Assembly: GCF_001687105.1 (NCBI RefSeq) | Contig: NZ_CP014596.1 | Span: 861,501 to 925,500 of the forward strand | DNA: 64,000 nt | Reading direction: 5' to 3' | From: Salipiger sp. CCB-MM3 | Lineage (GTDB): Bacteria > Pseudomonadota > Alphaproteobacteria > Rhodobacterales > Rhodobacteraceae | In this document: piece by piece, positions 26,430-33,692 of the stretch | Position numbering within the stretch: position 1 is the first letter of the stretch | Layout of the letters: each line of letters opens with the position of its first letter | Translations under genes and position numbers: made by a program | The notes under the pieces: model-generated | Database searches by the model: none | What the model saw: the letters and a program-made list of their open reading frames with translations, nothing else | Told to the model about the DNA's origin: nothing

Positions 26430-27301
26430 TCATACTCCGCTTTTCGCTGTGGCTCGGCCTTCTGCGCCGCTGGTGCGCCAGTTTTCGAAGCTTTGCGTGC
26501 CGGGTGCAAGCCTTTACAAGCAAGTCCTTTCCAGGCCATTTCACCTCGCACGCCACATAGGCCTGACGAAGCGGCGCGCTGTATCATTGTTTTGCCGTTG
26601 TGCAGGTTCCAATGAACGTACCCATAATCAGGATGTCTCATTCGCCAATTCCGGTCTCGTGAAGTGGTTTATCGAGGTCATGCCAATTCTGAAAAAGGCG
26701 CCGCCATTTTAAAAATTTGGCACGACGAACTGCTTGACGGCTTCCTCGGCTACCGAGGAAGATCAACGACAAAACGACGAGTACGCTATTCTGCTGCCGG
26801 CGATCATGTAAAGCTGCCCTGAGTCGACCAATGGGGCATGCTGACATGCTGGCTCACTGCCGTGCCAATTCTGCTGAAGCTGCCGTATGTCGGACTGATG
26901 TTTCCGGGCAGTTGGGAGAGTTCCGCTTCAACGCTTGTCGGTGCAGCGCACCCTTGAAATGGCAGGTCTGGTGTGATGGGTCCCAAGGCGGATCAGGGGC
27001 TGTCAACCAAGAATGGGCGTAGAAGAGATTTTGTCCGCGCAACCTCCCGGTACTCGTAATTTTTCGCAGGGACGACGATCCGCCACAAGAAGGTGATGGC
27101 AAGCGTATTTTCAATGGATGTTCGCCCGATTGGGGTAGTTTTTCGCAAGATATCAAAGTGGTGCGGAAGCACCGGATCTCCCATTTCTTTCATGATGAGG
27201 GCTATTGGGATGCTCGCTCCAGGAAAGGAAAGCGATATCATGGGCCCATGGTGACTTTGAAAGAATAGGGTCGTTGGATCGTCCTTTCAGCGGAGGTGCC
27301 G
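26430..27301. other. Gene-poor left edge of the accessory island
   Basis: In 872 bp I find no convincing gene. The stretch holds a direct repeat TGCCAATTCTG at 26681 and 26863 and a perfect 9-bp hairpin with a 3-nt loop at 26741-26761. TGTCGG occurs at 26889 and 26934, similar to the repeats next to the Tn7-like genes. The composition is AT-richer than the catabolic region to the left. It may hold remnants of mobile DNA, but none can be named. Confidence 0.5.
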
Positions 27302-27550
27302 ATGTCTGATGATGAGAGGCCACCCAAATATTTCGATTTCGAGGAGCGCCAGAAGGAAAAAGCGCGATCTCGCGAACGGGATGAAGAACGGCTTGCTCGT
27401 GGTGAGGTGACCCCGAGTGAGCTACAGCGCGAGAACAGCGCATTTTCCCACATCAAGTTCACCTACGTCCTCTTTCGCCGGAAGTCCGGTAGGACCTACA
27501 AAATGAAACTTGATCGGAAACCCAGAAAGACCGGAGATTCCGAAGATTAG
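27302..27550 (+). CDS. Small highly charged hypothetical protein
   Basis: This 82-residue protein is not recognised. A perfect GGAGG (27292-27296) sits 5 nt before the ATG at 27302, which argues for a real gene. The first half is a charged helix rich in Glu, Arg and Lys (YFDFEERQKEKARSRERDEE). The second half is basic and beta-prone (FTYVLFRRKSGRTYKMKLDR). It has no signal peptide or membrane segment. It leads a three-gene run in one direction with an AAA-like protein and a phosphoesterase, and could bind nucleic acid or a partner protein. Confidence 0.6.
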   Translation: MSDDERPPKYFDFEERQKEKARSRERDEERLARGEVTPSELQRENSAFSHIKFTYVLFRRKSGRTYKMKLDRKPRKTGDSED

Positions 27551-27683
27551 TGATTGACGTCAGACGTTTCCGGGAAGTCCATGTGGGCTGCGGGTGGGGC
27601 CAAGAGCGCCAGGTTTGACAATCGCGGGTCCGGGGGCGAGGGCGCAGTAGCTTCAATTGGTTGAGCTAAGGGAGGGCCGCGGC

Positions 27684-28514
27684 ATGCGTGCGCCGAAAGA
27701 TCATATTTGGCTTACTGACTATCTGAGTCCACGCGTAGATTTGCGTTCCGGACGCTTCAAAGACGCGAAGGACCTGCGGATCCTGCCGCCGGCGGATACT
27801 AATGCTAACTGGCTGGAGAGCCTAACACTGCCGAAAATGTCCCGCCGCATTACGCCTGAGTATGTCGACCAGACCTTTGCTGCCATGGCTGCTGCATTCG
27901 AATGGCTGCCAGTACAGATCGATGAACTACATGCGTTGGCCCGCGCGTCTGTGAGACAGCGGGGTGTCCTCGCTTTGCCGCCGCTGCTCTTTTGTGGTGC
28001 CTATGGATCGAAGTTTGGCTGCCTGCTGTCCAACATCCTGGCATGCGGCGAAGTCATCTCGTTTCGACCGGAGGTCGCCTCGTTCCCTACCGATCTGGTG
28101 AATGGCCTAGCCATGAAGGAGGTTGCTCAGTGGATCGCCGTGGTAAGCGATCTAACGGAAAGTGGGGCTTTCGCCCTCCTTCCCCTGCTGGACAGGGATG
28201 TGGCGCGAACTTTTCATGCCGAACATATTCCATTTCGGATTGATGCGTCGCACATCAATTGGATCATGTCATGCCAGTCTGCTGCAGAGCAGTTTCCGAA
28301 TGCGTTCGAAAAGGTCGTCGTCCGCTTTGATCTCCCCGAAATGACGGACGATGACCTTATTCAATTTCTTATCGAGATTGCCGTGCAAATGCGCGGCAGG
28401 GAAATCGCGGGTGAAGCTCGGAAATACGCGCTGCTTCTGTTGCGCTCCACTTCGACCCGGCAGCCGGGGGACCTCGCAAATCTCATGCGATCGTATATCG
28501 ACGAAGGAATGTGA
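27684..28514 (+). CDS. AAA+-like protein with degenerate nucleotide-binding motifs
   Basis: This protein of about 276 residues starts at the ATG at 27684, with GGGAGGG seven bases upstream. Its layout resembles Lon-like AAA+ proteins of alphaproteobacteria: LPPLLFCG at 98-105 stands where Walker A begins, ALLPLLD at 164-170 matches the segment after Walker B, and RIDASHINWIMSCQ matches the sensor-1 strand. The Walker A itself reads GAYGSKFG (105-112) instead of GPPGxGKT, and the Walker B region reads AVVSDLTES, without the DE pair. If the relation is right, it cannot bind or hydrolyse ATP normally. The function is unknown; a scaffold or inactivated relative is possible. Confidence 0.55.
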   Translation: MRAPKDHIWLTDYLSPRVDLRSGRFKDAKDLRILPPADTNANWLESLTLPKMSRRITPEYVDQTFAAMAAAFEWLPVQIDELHALARASVRQRGVLALPPLLFCGAYGSKFGCLLSNILACGEVISFRPEVASFPTDLVNGLAMKEVAQWIAVVSDLTESGAFALLPLLDRDVARTFHAEHIPFRIDASHINWIMSCQSAAEQFPNAFEKVVVRFDLPEMTDDDLIQFLIEIAVQMRGREIAGEARKYALLLLRSTSTRQPGDLANLMRSYIDEGM

Positions 28515-28631
28515 GGTGGAATTAGGACCCCTTCTTGGGCGCCTAGTTCCGCGAACATAACTGAACCGCGCGGTGCGGTAGCCGGTTCTTCACGAAAGTC
28601 GCAACCGAAGATTTCTGGAAGGCGAGGTGGC

Positions 28632-29513
28632 GTGTCGAAATCAACGAAACAGGTTGAGCAGCTCTCGCGGGTTATTCCGAGCAGGCTGCCACCGAAGATC
28701 GAGGTCTTCGCGGTCGGTGATATCCACGGTAGGGCGAGGGCTCTCCGAGATACCCTGAGCGCTATTCGGGCCATGCCGAAATGTGAGGGCACGCGACGAA
28801 TTGTGGTCTTCTTGGGCGACCTGATTGACCGTGGGCCAGAAAACCTTCTCGTCCTGAAACTCGTGTCCCGTGCCTCTGTGCTGATGAACGCTGACGAGGT
28901 GCGATTGCTGCCTGGCAACCACGAATTAATGCTGCTCGACTATCTCGATCGGGTTTCGAACGTCTGGTTATTTAACGGAGGGACGGTAATGCTCGATGAA
29001 CTTGATTGCGATTGGCGAAGCCTTCGCTGGCTCGACGTTGTAGACGCGGTGCGCGCCGCCCTGCCTGACTCTTTTGAAACAGCAATCAGGAATGCTCCAT
29101 CGCATCTTCAGATAGGTGGCTTGCTCTTCGTTCATGCAGGACTGGCGCCTCATAAAGCGCCCGAGGTCCATCTTCAGAAAAGGCGGGTGCATGAGACTGA
29201 CTCAATGCACTGGGCGTGGATCCGCGAGCCTTTCCTGAATTGGATGCGGGGTTGGACATGGTCAGTTGCGCGCGGTGAGTATTCTTGGGGTGACAGCGTT
29301 GTCGTACATGGGCACAGTGCGGCAGTGGAAGCCTCGCTAGCCGTATCGCCGGGCCGGCTGTCGTCATGCGACAGGATCGACACGCATCGGCGGCTTTGCT
29401 TAGATGCCGGGGCATCTACATGGGATCAGATCGCTTGGGCCCATTTCTACCAGACTGACGGCCGCACGATGATGAGGCTTGCGGCGACGGTGGGTGAGCG
29501 GCGAAGCAACTGA
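28632..29513 (+). CDS. PPP-type metallophosphoesterase (serine/threonine phosphatase-like)
   Basis: This 293-residue protein has the complete metal-binding set of calcineurin-like phosphoesterases: GDIHG at 29-33, GDLIDRG at 62-68, GNHE at 95-98, FVHAGL, and a late VVHGHS. It resembles PrpA/PrpE-type bacterial phosphatases that act on phosphoproteins or Ap4A-like nucleotides. The start codon is GTG at 28632, preceded by GAGG. It follows the AAA-like gene by 117 bp in the same direction, so it is likely part of the same cassette. Confidence 0.85.
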   Translation: MSKSTKQVEQLSRVIPSRLPPKIEVFAVGDIHGRARALRDTLSAIRAMPKCEGTRRIVVFLGDLIDRGPENLLVLKLVSRASVLMNADEVRLLPGNHELMLLDYLDRVSNVWLFNGGTVMLDELDCDWRSLRWLDVVDAVRAALPDSFETAIRNAPSHLQIGGLLFVHAGLAPHKAPEVHLQKRRVHETDSMHWAWIREPFLNWMRGWTWSVARGEYSWGDSVVVHGHSAAVEASLAVSPGRLSSCDRIDTHRRLCLDAGASTWDQIAWAHFYQTDGRTMMRLAATVGERRSN

Positions 29514-29640
29514 GAGCGGTATCCCTTATTAGCGGCATGCTCTGTTGGCACCTTGCCCTACGCTTTTGAAGCAGAGGCCGCCATAGGTGTCGTGGACGGT
29601 CGTTCGCTCCCAGCCACCCTCGTCTCGCTGACCAGCCGAG

Positions 29641-29838
29641 CTATTTCTGGTGGCGCGCGGCGGTTCTATAGGCTGCAGTTTCGAGGGCAATTCTGTTTGA
29701 GAGTTCGTCGCAGTACAGCTTGTATACCGCTTCTCGATCTCGGATCGGAGTGATCTTCGGGATTTGAGGCGGTTCGGGAGGGCCGACAAAGCTCTCAGCT
29801 TCAGATCGCAGTTCATCAAATGTTGGGCGTCGTCGCAT
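29641..29838 (-). CDS. Possible small hypothetical protein
   Basis: This 65-residue frame begins MRRRPTFDELRSEAESF, has a proline-rich centre (GPPEPPQIPKITP) and a helical C-terminal half. The composition looks protein-like, but no ribosome-binding site is visible upstream and I recognise no family. It could be real or chance. Confidence 0.3.
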   Translation of the reverse strand: MRRRPTFDELRSEAESFVGPPEPPQIPKITPIRDREAVYKLYCDELSNRIALETAAYRTAARHQK

Positions 29839-29942
29839 ACGTCATTCTATGACGATCTGGCAGTCAGGCAAAGTGGGAAGATGACTCTCGACTGGCAAGT
29901 CATTTTGAGGGGTTATTCAGATAATAAATTGAAAATAAATAA

Positions 29943-29981
29943 TTATCCAAGGCTTGGTAGGCTTATACCAAGGCCGGATAA
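29943..29981. repeat. Imperfect 39-nt inverted repeat
   Basis: TTATCC and GGATAA at the outside and TTGGT/ACCAA inside pair around a central loop, with one asymmetric bulge. It sits in AT-rich non-coding DNA with no T-tract, so it looks more like a protein-binding or recombination site than a terminator. Confidence 0.5.
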
Positions 29982-30781
29982 CTCAGGATAATGGGGGACC
30001 CAAAGTTTGCCTGCGGCCGTGCTGCAGAACTGACATCAAACTGCCGGAGAGTGCTTTGCGGGCTGCGTGAGAGCCTCGGCGGTCTGCGCTGCGCCACACA
30101 TACTGGGCGTACCGAGCGAACTCTTCGTCTTCAATTGCTGACGGTTGTTGAGGTTTCTATACATTATTGGGCCCCAAAAATGTACCGACACTGTTTTTCA
30201 ACGCATACCTGAGGTCTTGAAGATGGAAGGAACGAGAGTTCGCGCTACGCAGGTGACGCCTGCAGGAAGAGAGGTGAAGGAACACAGTTGCGAGAAATGT
30301 GATGCGCGGAAAATTCGTTAAGATATTGATTTTGAATCAATAATTGACGAATCGAGCGCATTGTGCCAAATGAACGTAGTTGTTGGTTTAGCCTTCCGGC
30401 CTGAAGCAAGGCTTTGACGCGCAGATTTGGCAGCCTGGCTCGGCGGCAGTCTGTCTATGCGACGCGTTCGGCGCACTCCGCATCGCTTTCTGCATGATGT
30501 CGCCCCCGCCGAGGAAATCCAGAAAGCAACGGCATGGCAAGCTTGGAGGCCGGCATCCAGAAAATGTGGTGACACCCGGTACTCGCACGCGGCGCGCGTG
30601 TCAGCTGAGTTTTTTCTGGCCAGTCCGGCCCAGCGATGACACCGGCTTTCACCCGCGAACTACCTACTGGCCCGCTGCCACCGGCCCCATCAATTCGGCG
30701 GACTGACCAAAGTCGCCGTCCCAAGAACCGTTCCAATATCACGCGCCATCCAGCGATGGCCGCGAACGAGAGAGTAGTGAC

Positions 30782-31855
30782 ATGATGAATGCCCATACCG
30801 AAACCAGTGACGCCATTTCCGAGATGGTCCCCCGAGTGTCCGGCGTTCCCCAAGTAAGTAAAGAAGCCAAAGCCACCTTCGAAAAGTCGAAGGAGATAGC
30901 AGCCCTTCTGGTCCGCCTCGAGGACCATTTCGAGGAGACGGAAAACTACCGTCGCTTCAGAACGCGAATTTTCAATGTGCTATCGATGCGTGAGGCCCGC
31001 CTACGTGCGGGGAAAAGCGAACTCAAAGGGGCTGTCCTCATTGGACCTGCTGGAGCTGGCAAGTCACGGATCGCGAAGGAGATCATCAAGGAGCACAACA
31101 CTCTCACGGAACACGCTGGGGACTGGCAGTTCGGCACGCGGATCCTAAGCGTCATCGTCCCCGGTCGCTCAACCGTTAAAGAATCTCTGAATGCAATTTT
31201 GGTGGAACTGGGCCATCCGGCACGCGGCCGGCGCGACGAGAGCTACCTCGCAAACCTCGTCATGGAATACCTAAAGGAAAGCCGCATTGCCGCCCTCCAT
31301 CTTGACGAAGTCCAGGACAGTGGACGGTACAAGACCAAGGACAGCGTCGAAGCTTTCCTCAAGGTGTTCCGCAATATGATGCAGCACAAGGACTGGCCGG
31401 TTTGCCTGATCATGACGGCGACCCCGGAGGCCAGGCATGTGGTCAACCTGGACGAACCACTGCGACGCCGGCTCCGGCCTATGGAGATGCGTCCCATGAC
31501 GTTCGAAGACGATGGCGAGACGCTTCGTGAGACCTTGATGCAAATCTTCGACGACGCGGGGATCGTCGATCCGGGGATCCTGTCGCTCGAGGAGTTCATG
31601 AGGATCCTGATCCATGCTTCCGTCGGTCGCTTCGGGGTTGCGGTGGAAATGTCCATCGAGGCGATCGGGGAGTGCCTAAGAGCAGGGGAGGGCGTGATTG
31701 ACATGGGGCATTTCGCGGATGCCTACGAGATGCGGATGGACTGTGACGACGAGTTGAACCCGTTCGTCGCCGAGCACTGGGCGGCCATCGATACGCTGAC
31801 GGCTATGCAGCGCTACGAGGAGAAGCGCAAGGTTGAACGGCGCCGCCCGAAGTAA
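30782..31855 (+). CDS. tnsC: TnsC/TniB-like AAA+ transposition regulator
   Basis: This 357-residue AAA+ ATPase has Walker A GPAGAGKS (88-95), Walker B ALHLDEVQDS with D175/E176, and the sensor motif LIMTATPEA. This layout is shared by TniB and TnsC, which couple target selection to the transposase in Tn7-like and Tn5053-like elements. A second ATG at 30785 is possible. It points towards the tnsA-tnsB operon instead of following it, which is not the standard order. It ends at a perfect palindromic terminator. Confidence 0.85.
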   Translation: MMNAHTETSDAISEMVPRVSGVPQVSKEAKATFEKSKEIAALLVRLEDHFEETENYRRFRTRIFNVLSMREARLRAGKSELKGAVLIGPAGAGKSRIAKEIIKEHNTLTEHAGDWQFGTRILSVIVPGRSTVKESLNAILVELGHPARGRRDESYLANLVMEYLKESRIAALHLDEVQDSGRYKTKDSVEAFLKVFRNMMQHKDWPVCLIMTATPEARHVVNLDEPLRRRLRPMEMRPMTFEDDGETLRETLMQIFDDAGIVDPGILSLEEFMRILIHASVGRFGVAVEMSIEAIGECLRAGEGVIDMGHFADAYEMRMDCDDELNPFVAEHWAAIDTLTAMQRYEEKRKVERRRPK

Positions 31856-31882
31856 CCCAGAAGATCAAGGTTTCCTGCAATT

Positions 31883-31910
31883 CGAAAGCCGCCCCTAGGG
31901 GCGGCTTTCG
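31883..31910. terminator. Palindromic terminator after tnsC
   Basis: A perfect 28-bp palindrome (arms CGAAAGCCGCCCCT and its complement) lies 27 bp after the tnsC stop. There is no long T-tract. Confidence 0.75.
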
Positions 31911-31966
31911 CCATTTCGGTCTTCCGGCTGGGTGGTGGAAGTGATTAGTCTGGTACGGATTTATGG

Positions 31967-32030
31967 TGTCGCAGAACGGTATTTTCGTGTCGGAAGTCGG
32001 AGTCTCAAATGTCGGGTGTCAATCTAAGTA
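31967..32030 (+). repeat. TGTCG repeat array, candidate transposon end
   Basis: TGTCG occurs at 31967, 31988 and 32010, that is at 21- and 22-bp steps, and TGTC again at 32017. Tn7-like and Tn5053-like elements end in TGT and carry transposase sites about every 20-22 bp. If this is an end, the outermost base is near 31967 and the element extends right, towards tnsB-tnsA. No matching second end or target duplication was found. Confidence 0.45.
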
Positions 32031-32074
32031 ATTGATAAACCATAATATTATTTCCCGCCAAGTCGTAATCCCCA

Positions 32075-32097
32075 TGTCGGACGATATTGTTCCGACA
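32075..32097. repeat. Inverted repeat TGTCGGA / TCCGACA
   Basis: Two perfect 7-bp arms at 32075-32081 and 32091-32097 are separated by 9 bp. The arm shares TGTCGG with the adjacent array, so it is probably bound by the same protein. Confidence 0.55.
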
Positions 32098-32107
32098 AGC
32101 TTAGTTT

Positions 32108-32156
32108 GGCCATTTTGGTCAAAAAAACGGCCATTTACACGCTAACTACGGCCATT
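32108..32156 (+). repeat. Three direct GGCCATT repeats spaced exactly 21 bp
   Basis: GGCCATT lies at 32108, 32129 and 32150. A spacing of two helical turns places all copies on one DNA face. No promoter is expected between these convergent genes, so a transposase-binding array or another iteron-like protein site is more likely than an operator. Confidence 0.65.
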
Positions 32157-32331
32157 GGTGGTGTTCCGCTCCAGGAACGGGTTTTCAGCGTTGGGGTGGT
32201 CGTCTTCCCATTCTGTCAGCCTCGAATGGAATATGGGTCCAGTCGGGTGTGACGGGAAACGGAAGTAACAGATTTTTTGGGGACCGCGAGCCTGTTTGGC
32301 AAGACATCTCCGCCGCGCCAGTGAAACGAAG

Positions 32332-32361
32332 AAGGCCGCAGGTTTCCCTGCGGCCTTTTTT
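32332..32361. terminator. Rho-independent terminator
   Basis: Perfect 11-bp arms (32332-32342 and 32347-32357, AAGGCCGCAGG type) with a 4-nt loop are followed by T residues on the plus strand. On the minus strand it may also end the small genes at 32445-33350, with a weaker T-tract. Confidence 0.7.
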
Positions 32362-32444
32362 GATGCGGTGGTGGGGCTGTCGATCTCGGAGGCAGGAGAC
32401 GGCACGGCGTCCGGGGTGCTACCTGCTCATAGTCTGGCGCAGTC

Positions 32445-32882
32445 TCAAACGACTTTCAGGCGAGCCATCTGGCGGTGTGCATCGACCCGCGCCGTGAGCA
32501 GGGCGCGCATTGCGCAGATCATTAGAAAGCTCTGTAGCAGCCCGTCCAGAGCACATCCCTGTTCCGAAAGAATGGGCACCTGCCGGATTGTCCCGATAGA
32601 ACCGAGATCAGGGTCATCGTGGCCGTCAAAAACATTGCGGACGCCCAGAGTCTCTCGGTCGACGACATCGAGAAGCAGGGCCTCAATACGGCTCACATGA
32701 CCTTCGGAACCCTGTGCCAGGGGGCCATCGCTTCGAAGGCTGGCGAGGGATTGCAGCAGCGCGTTCCGCTTGGTGGCCGAGAGACCCTCTTCGGTTTGCT
32801 CTACCCGGGCGTAGAGGTGGTCGACTTCCTGGAGCGTCCGCGTCCAGAACTCTTCCAGGGACAGATGTTCGAAGTACTTCAT
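32445..32882 (-). CDS. Hypothetical protein downstream of tnsAB
   Basis: This 145-residue protein is not recognised. It is predominantly helical, with an acidic N-terminal half (MKYFEHLSLEEFWTRTLQEV) and a more hydrophobic C-terminal part (LLQSFLMICAMRALL). GAGG lies 7 nt before the ATG. It lies 45 bp downstream of the 140-residue gene, in the same direction, so the two form a small operon. It does not show the zinc fingers expected of TniQ/TnsD. Confidence 0.6.
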   Translation of the reverse strand: MKYFEHLSLEEFWTRTLQEVDHLYARVEQTEEGLSATKRNALLQSLASLRSDGPLAQGSEGHVSRIEALLLDVVDRETLGVRNVFDGHDDPDLGSIGTIRQVPILSEQGCALDGLLQSFLMICAMRALLTARVDAHRQMARLKVV

Positions 32883-32927
32883 GCGGTATCCTCGTGTCGT
32901 TGAAAGGTGGGTTCCGTGGGCGCGGGT

Positions 32928-33350
32928 TCAGGCTGCTTCCCGGTCGTCAGCCGCAACCGCAACCGCGAGCGCCAAGGCGTCCATTTCGTCGTCCAGTTCC
33001 CCGATCTCGACGAGCAGGTCGAAGAGACTGTCCGCCAGCAGGCAGATGTCTTCGACGTCCCGGCTGCCCGGATCGAGGAACTGCCAGAGGGCTTCGTCGG
33101 TTTCCGGATCGCCGAACACCGGATCGAGAGAGATCAGCCGGTGGAGGTCGATCAGCCGGCGCCGTGTGGCGCGCTGCAGCTTGGTCGTCGTTCGGAGGTC
33201 GGACATGATCCGGAGCACGCTGGCCTTGCCGGCGTCGCCCTCCAGCAGCTTGGCGGCATTGCAGAGCGCCTCGCCATGTTGCGAGAGATGTGCGCAGGCC
33301 GCGGCGTGTTGCGGGTCGGTGGACAGGGGCGTCGGTAGGGTGCGCAGCAT
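32928..33350 (-). CDS. Hypothetical helical acidic protein downstream of tnsAB
   Basis: This 140-residue protein is not recognised. A strong AGGAGG lies just before the ATG at 33350, supporting expression. It is rich in Leu, Asp and Glu and probably all-helical, with an acidic C-terminal stretch (LLVEIGELDDEMDALALA). It is separated from tnsB by a terminator, so it has its own promoter in the roughly 290-bp gap to its right. It may be element cargo or an accessory transposition protein. Confidence 0.6.
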   Translation of the reverse strand: MLRTLPTPLSTDPQHAAACAHLSQHGEALCNAAKLLEGDAGKASVLRIMSDLRTTTKLQRATRRRLIDLHRLISLDPVFGDPETDEALWQFLDPGSRDVEDICLLADSLFDLLVEIGELDDEMDALALAVAVAADDREAA

Positions 33351-33636
33351 GGGAATCCTCCTGTGAGCTGTGCTGAGCCATTCGTGGCAGTTTCAAGCCT
33401 GTCCGCCGGTGTCCTCCTTCGCTGAGCCTCTCGGTGTCATGGGCGCGGCCCATGTGCTGTCGTTGCATGAACAAGATTGGCCACCCTCGCCAATCACGAA
33501 GAAAAAAACATTGAACGTGCCGAACTTTTTCGGTGCATCTGGCGGGCGGCATCTTTGAGCCGTCAAGCCGCAGCAGGCGCGTAGATGGCAAGCCGCTGCG
33601 ACCAGTGGGGTCACACGCAGATCGCCGGCAAGAAAA
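33351..33636. other. Non-coding gap upstream of the small hypothetical operon
   Basis: This stretch should hold the minus-strand promoter for the gene starting at 33350. I see no clear promoter consensus and no gene. Confidence 0.4.
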
Positions 33637-33670
33637 AAGCCCCCGCAGTCAATGACGACTGCGGGGGCTT
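33632..33670 (-). terminator. Terminator of the tnsA-tnsB operon
   Basis: Perfect 14-bp arms (33637-33650 and 33657-33670) with a 6-nt loop are followed on the minus strand by a T6 tract, 23 bp after the tnsB stop. Confidence 0.9.
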
Positions 33671-33692
33671 CCAAGGGGCGCGTTGTGACGTA

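Larger units (their letters stand above)
29514..30781. other. Long gene-poor stretch before tnsC
   Basis: In 1.27 kb the only gene candidate is a weak 65-residue minus-strand frame at 29641-29838. It contains an AT-rich block (about 29905-29945), an imperfect 39-nt hairpin at 29943-29981, CCGACA at 29783 and 30185, and a 6-bp inverted repeat (GCCATC/GATGGC) at 30745-30760 just before tnsC. I see no tRNA or recognisable gene remnant. Confidence 0.5.
31856..32444. other. Intergenic region between convergent tnsC and tnsAB modules, rich in repeats
   Basis: This 589-bp stretch has no convincing gene; a minus-strand frame at 32142-32405 runs through a terminator hairpin. It contains the tnsC terminator, a TGTCG repeat array (31967-32030), the inverted pair TGTCGGA/TCCGACA (32075-32097), three GGCCATT repeats at exact 21-bp steps (32108-32156) and another terminator (32332-32361). 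The regular spacing suggests binding sites for a transposase. Confidence 0.6.

Noticed and set aside
26887..26895. ATGTCGGAC as a second end of the Tn7-like element (also at 32074)
   Set aside because: The orientation is the same rather than inverted and a 9-base match is not significant alone.
27640..27670. A D-arm-like string resembling a tRNA start
   Set aside because: No anticodon arm or T-arm follows, and the small charged gene and the AAA-like ribosome site explain the region.
30427..30639. A possible DUF3489-like remnant before tnsC
   Set aside because: Only a few residues resemble the family and the frame is interrupted.
32142..32405. An 87-codon minus frame between tnsC and the small genes
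   Set aside because: It runs through a terminator hairpin and has no ribosome site.
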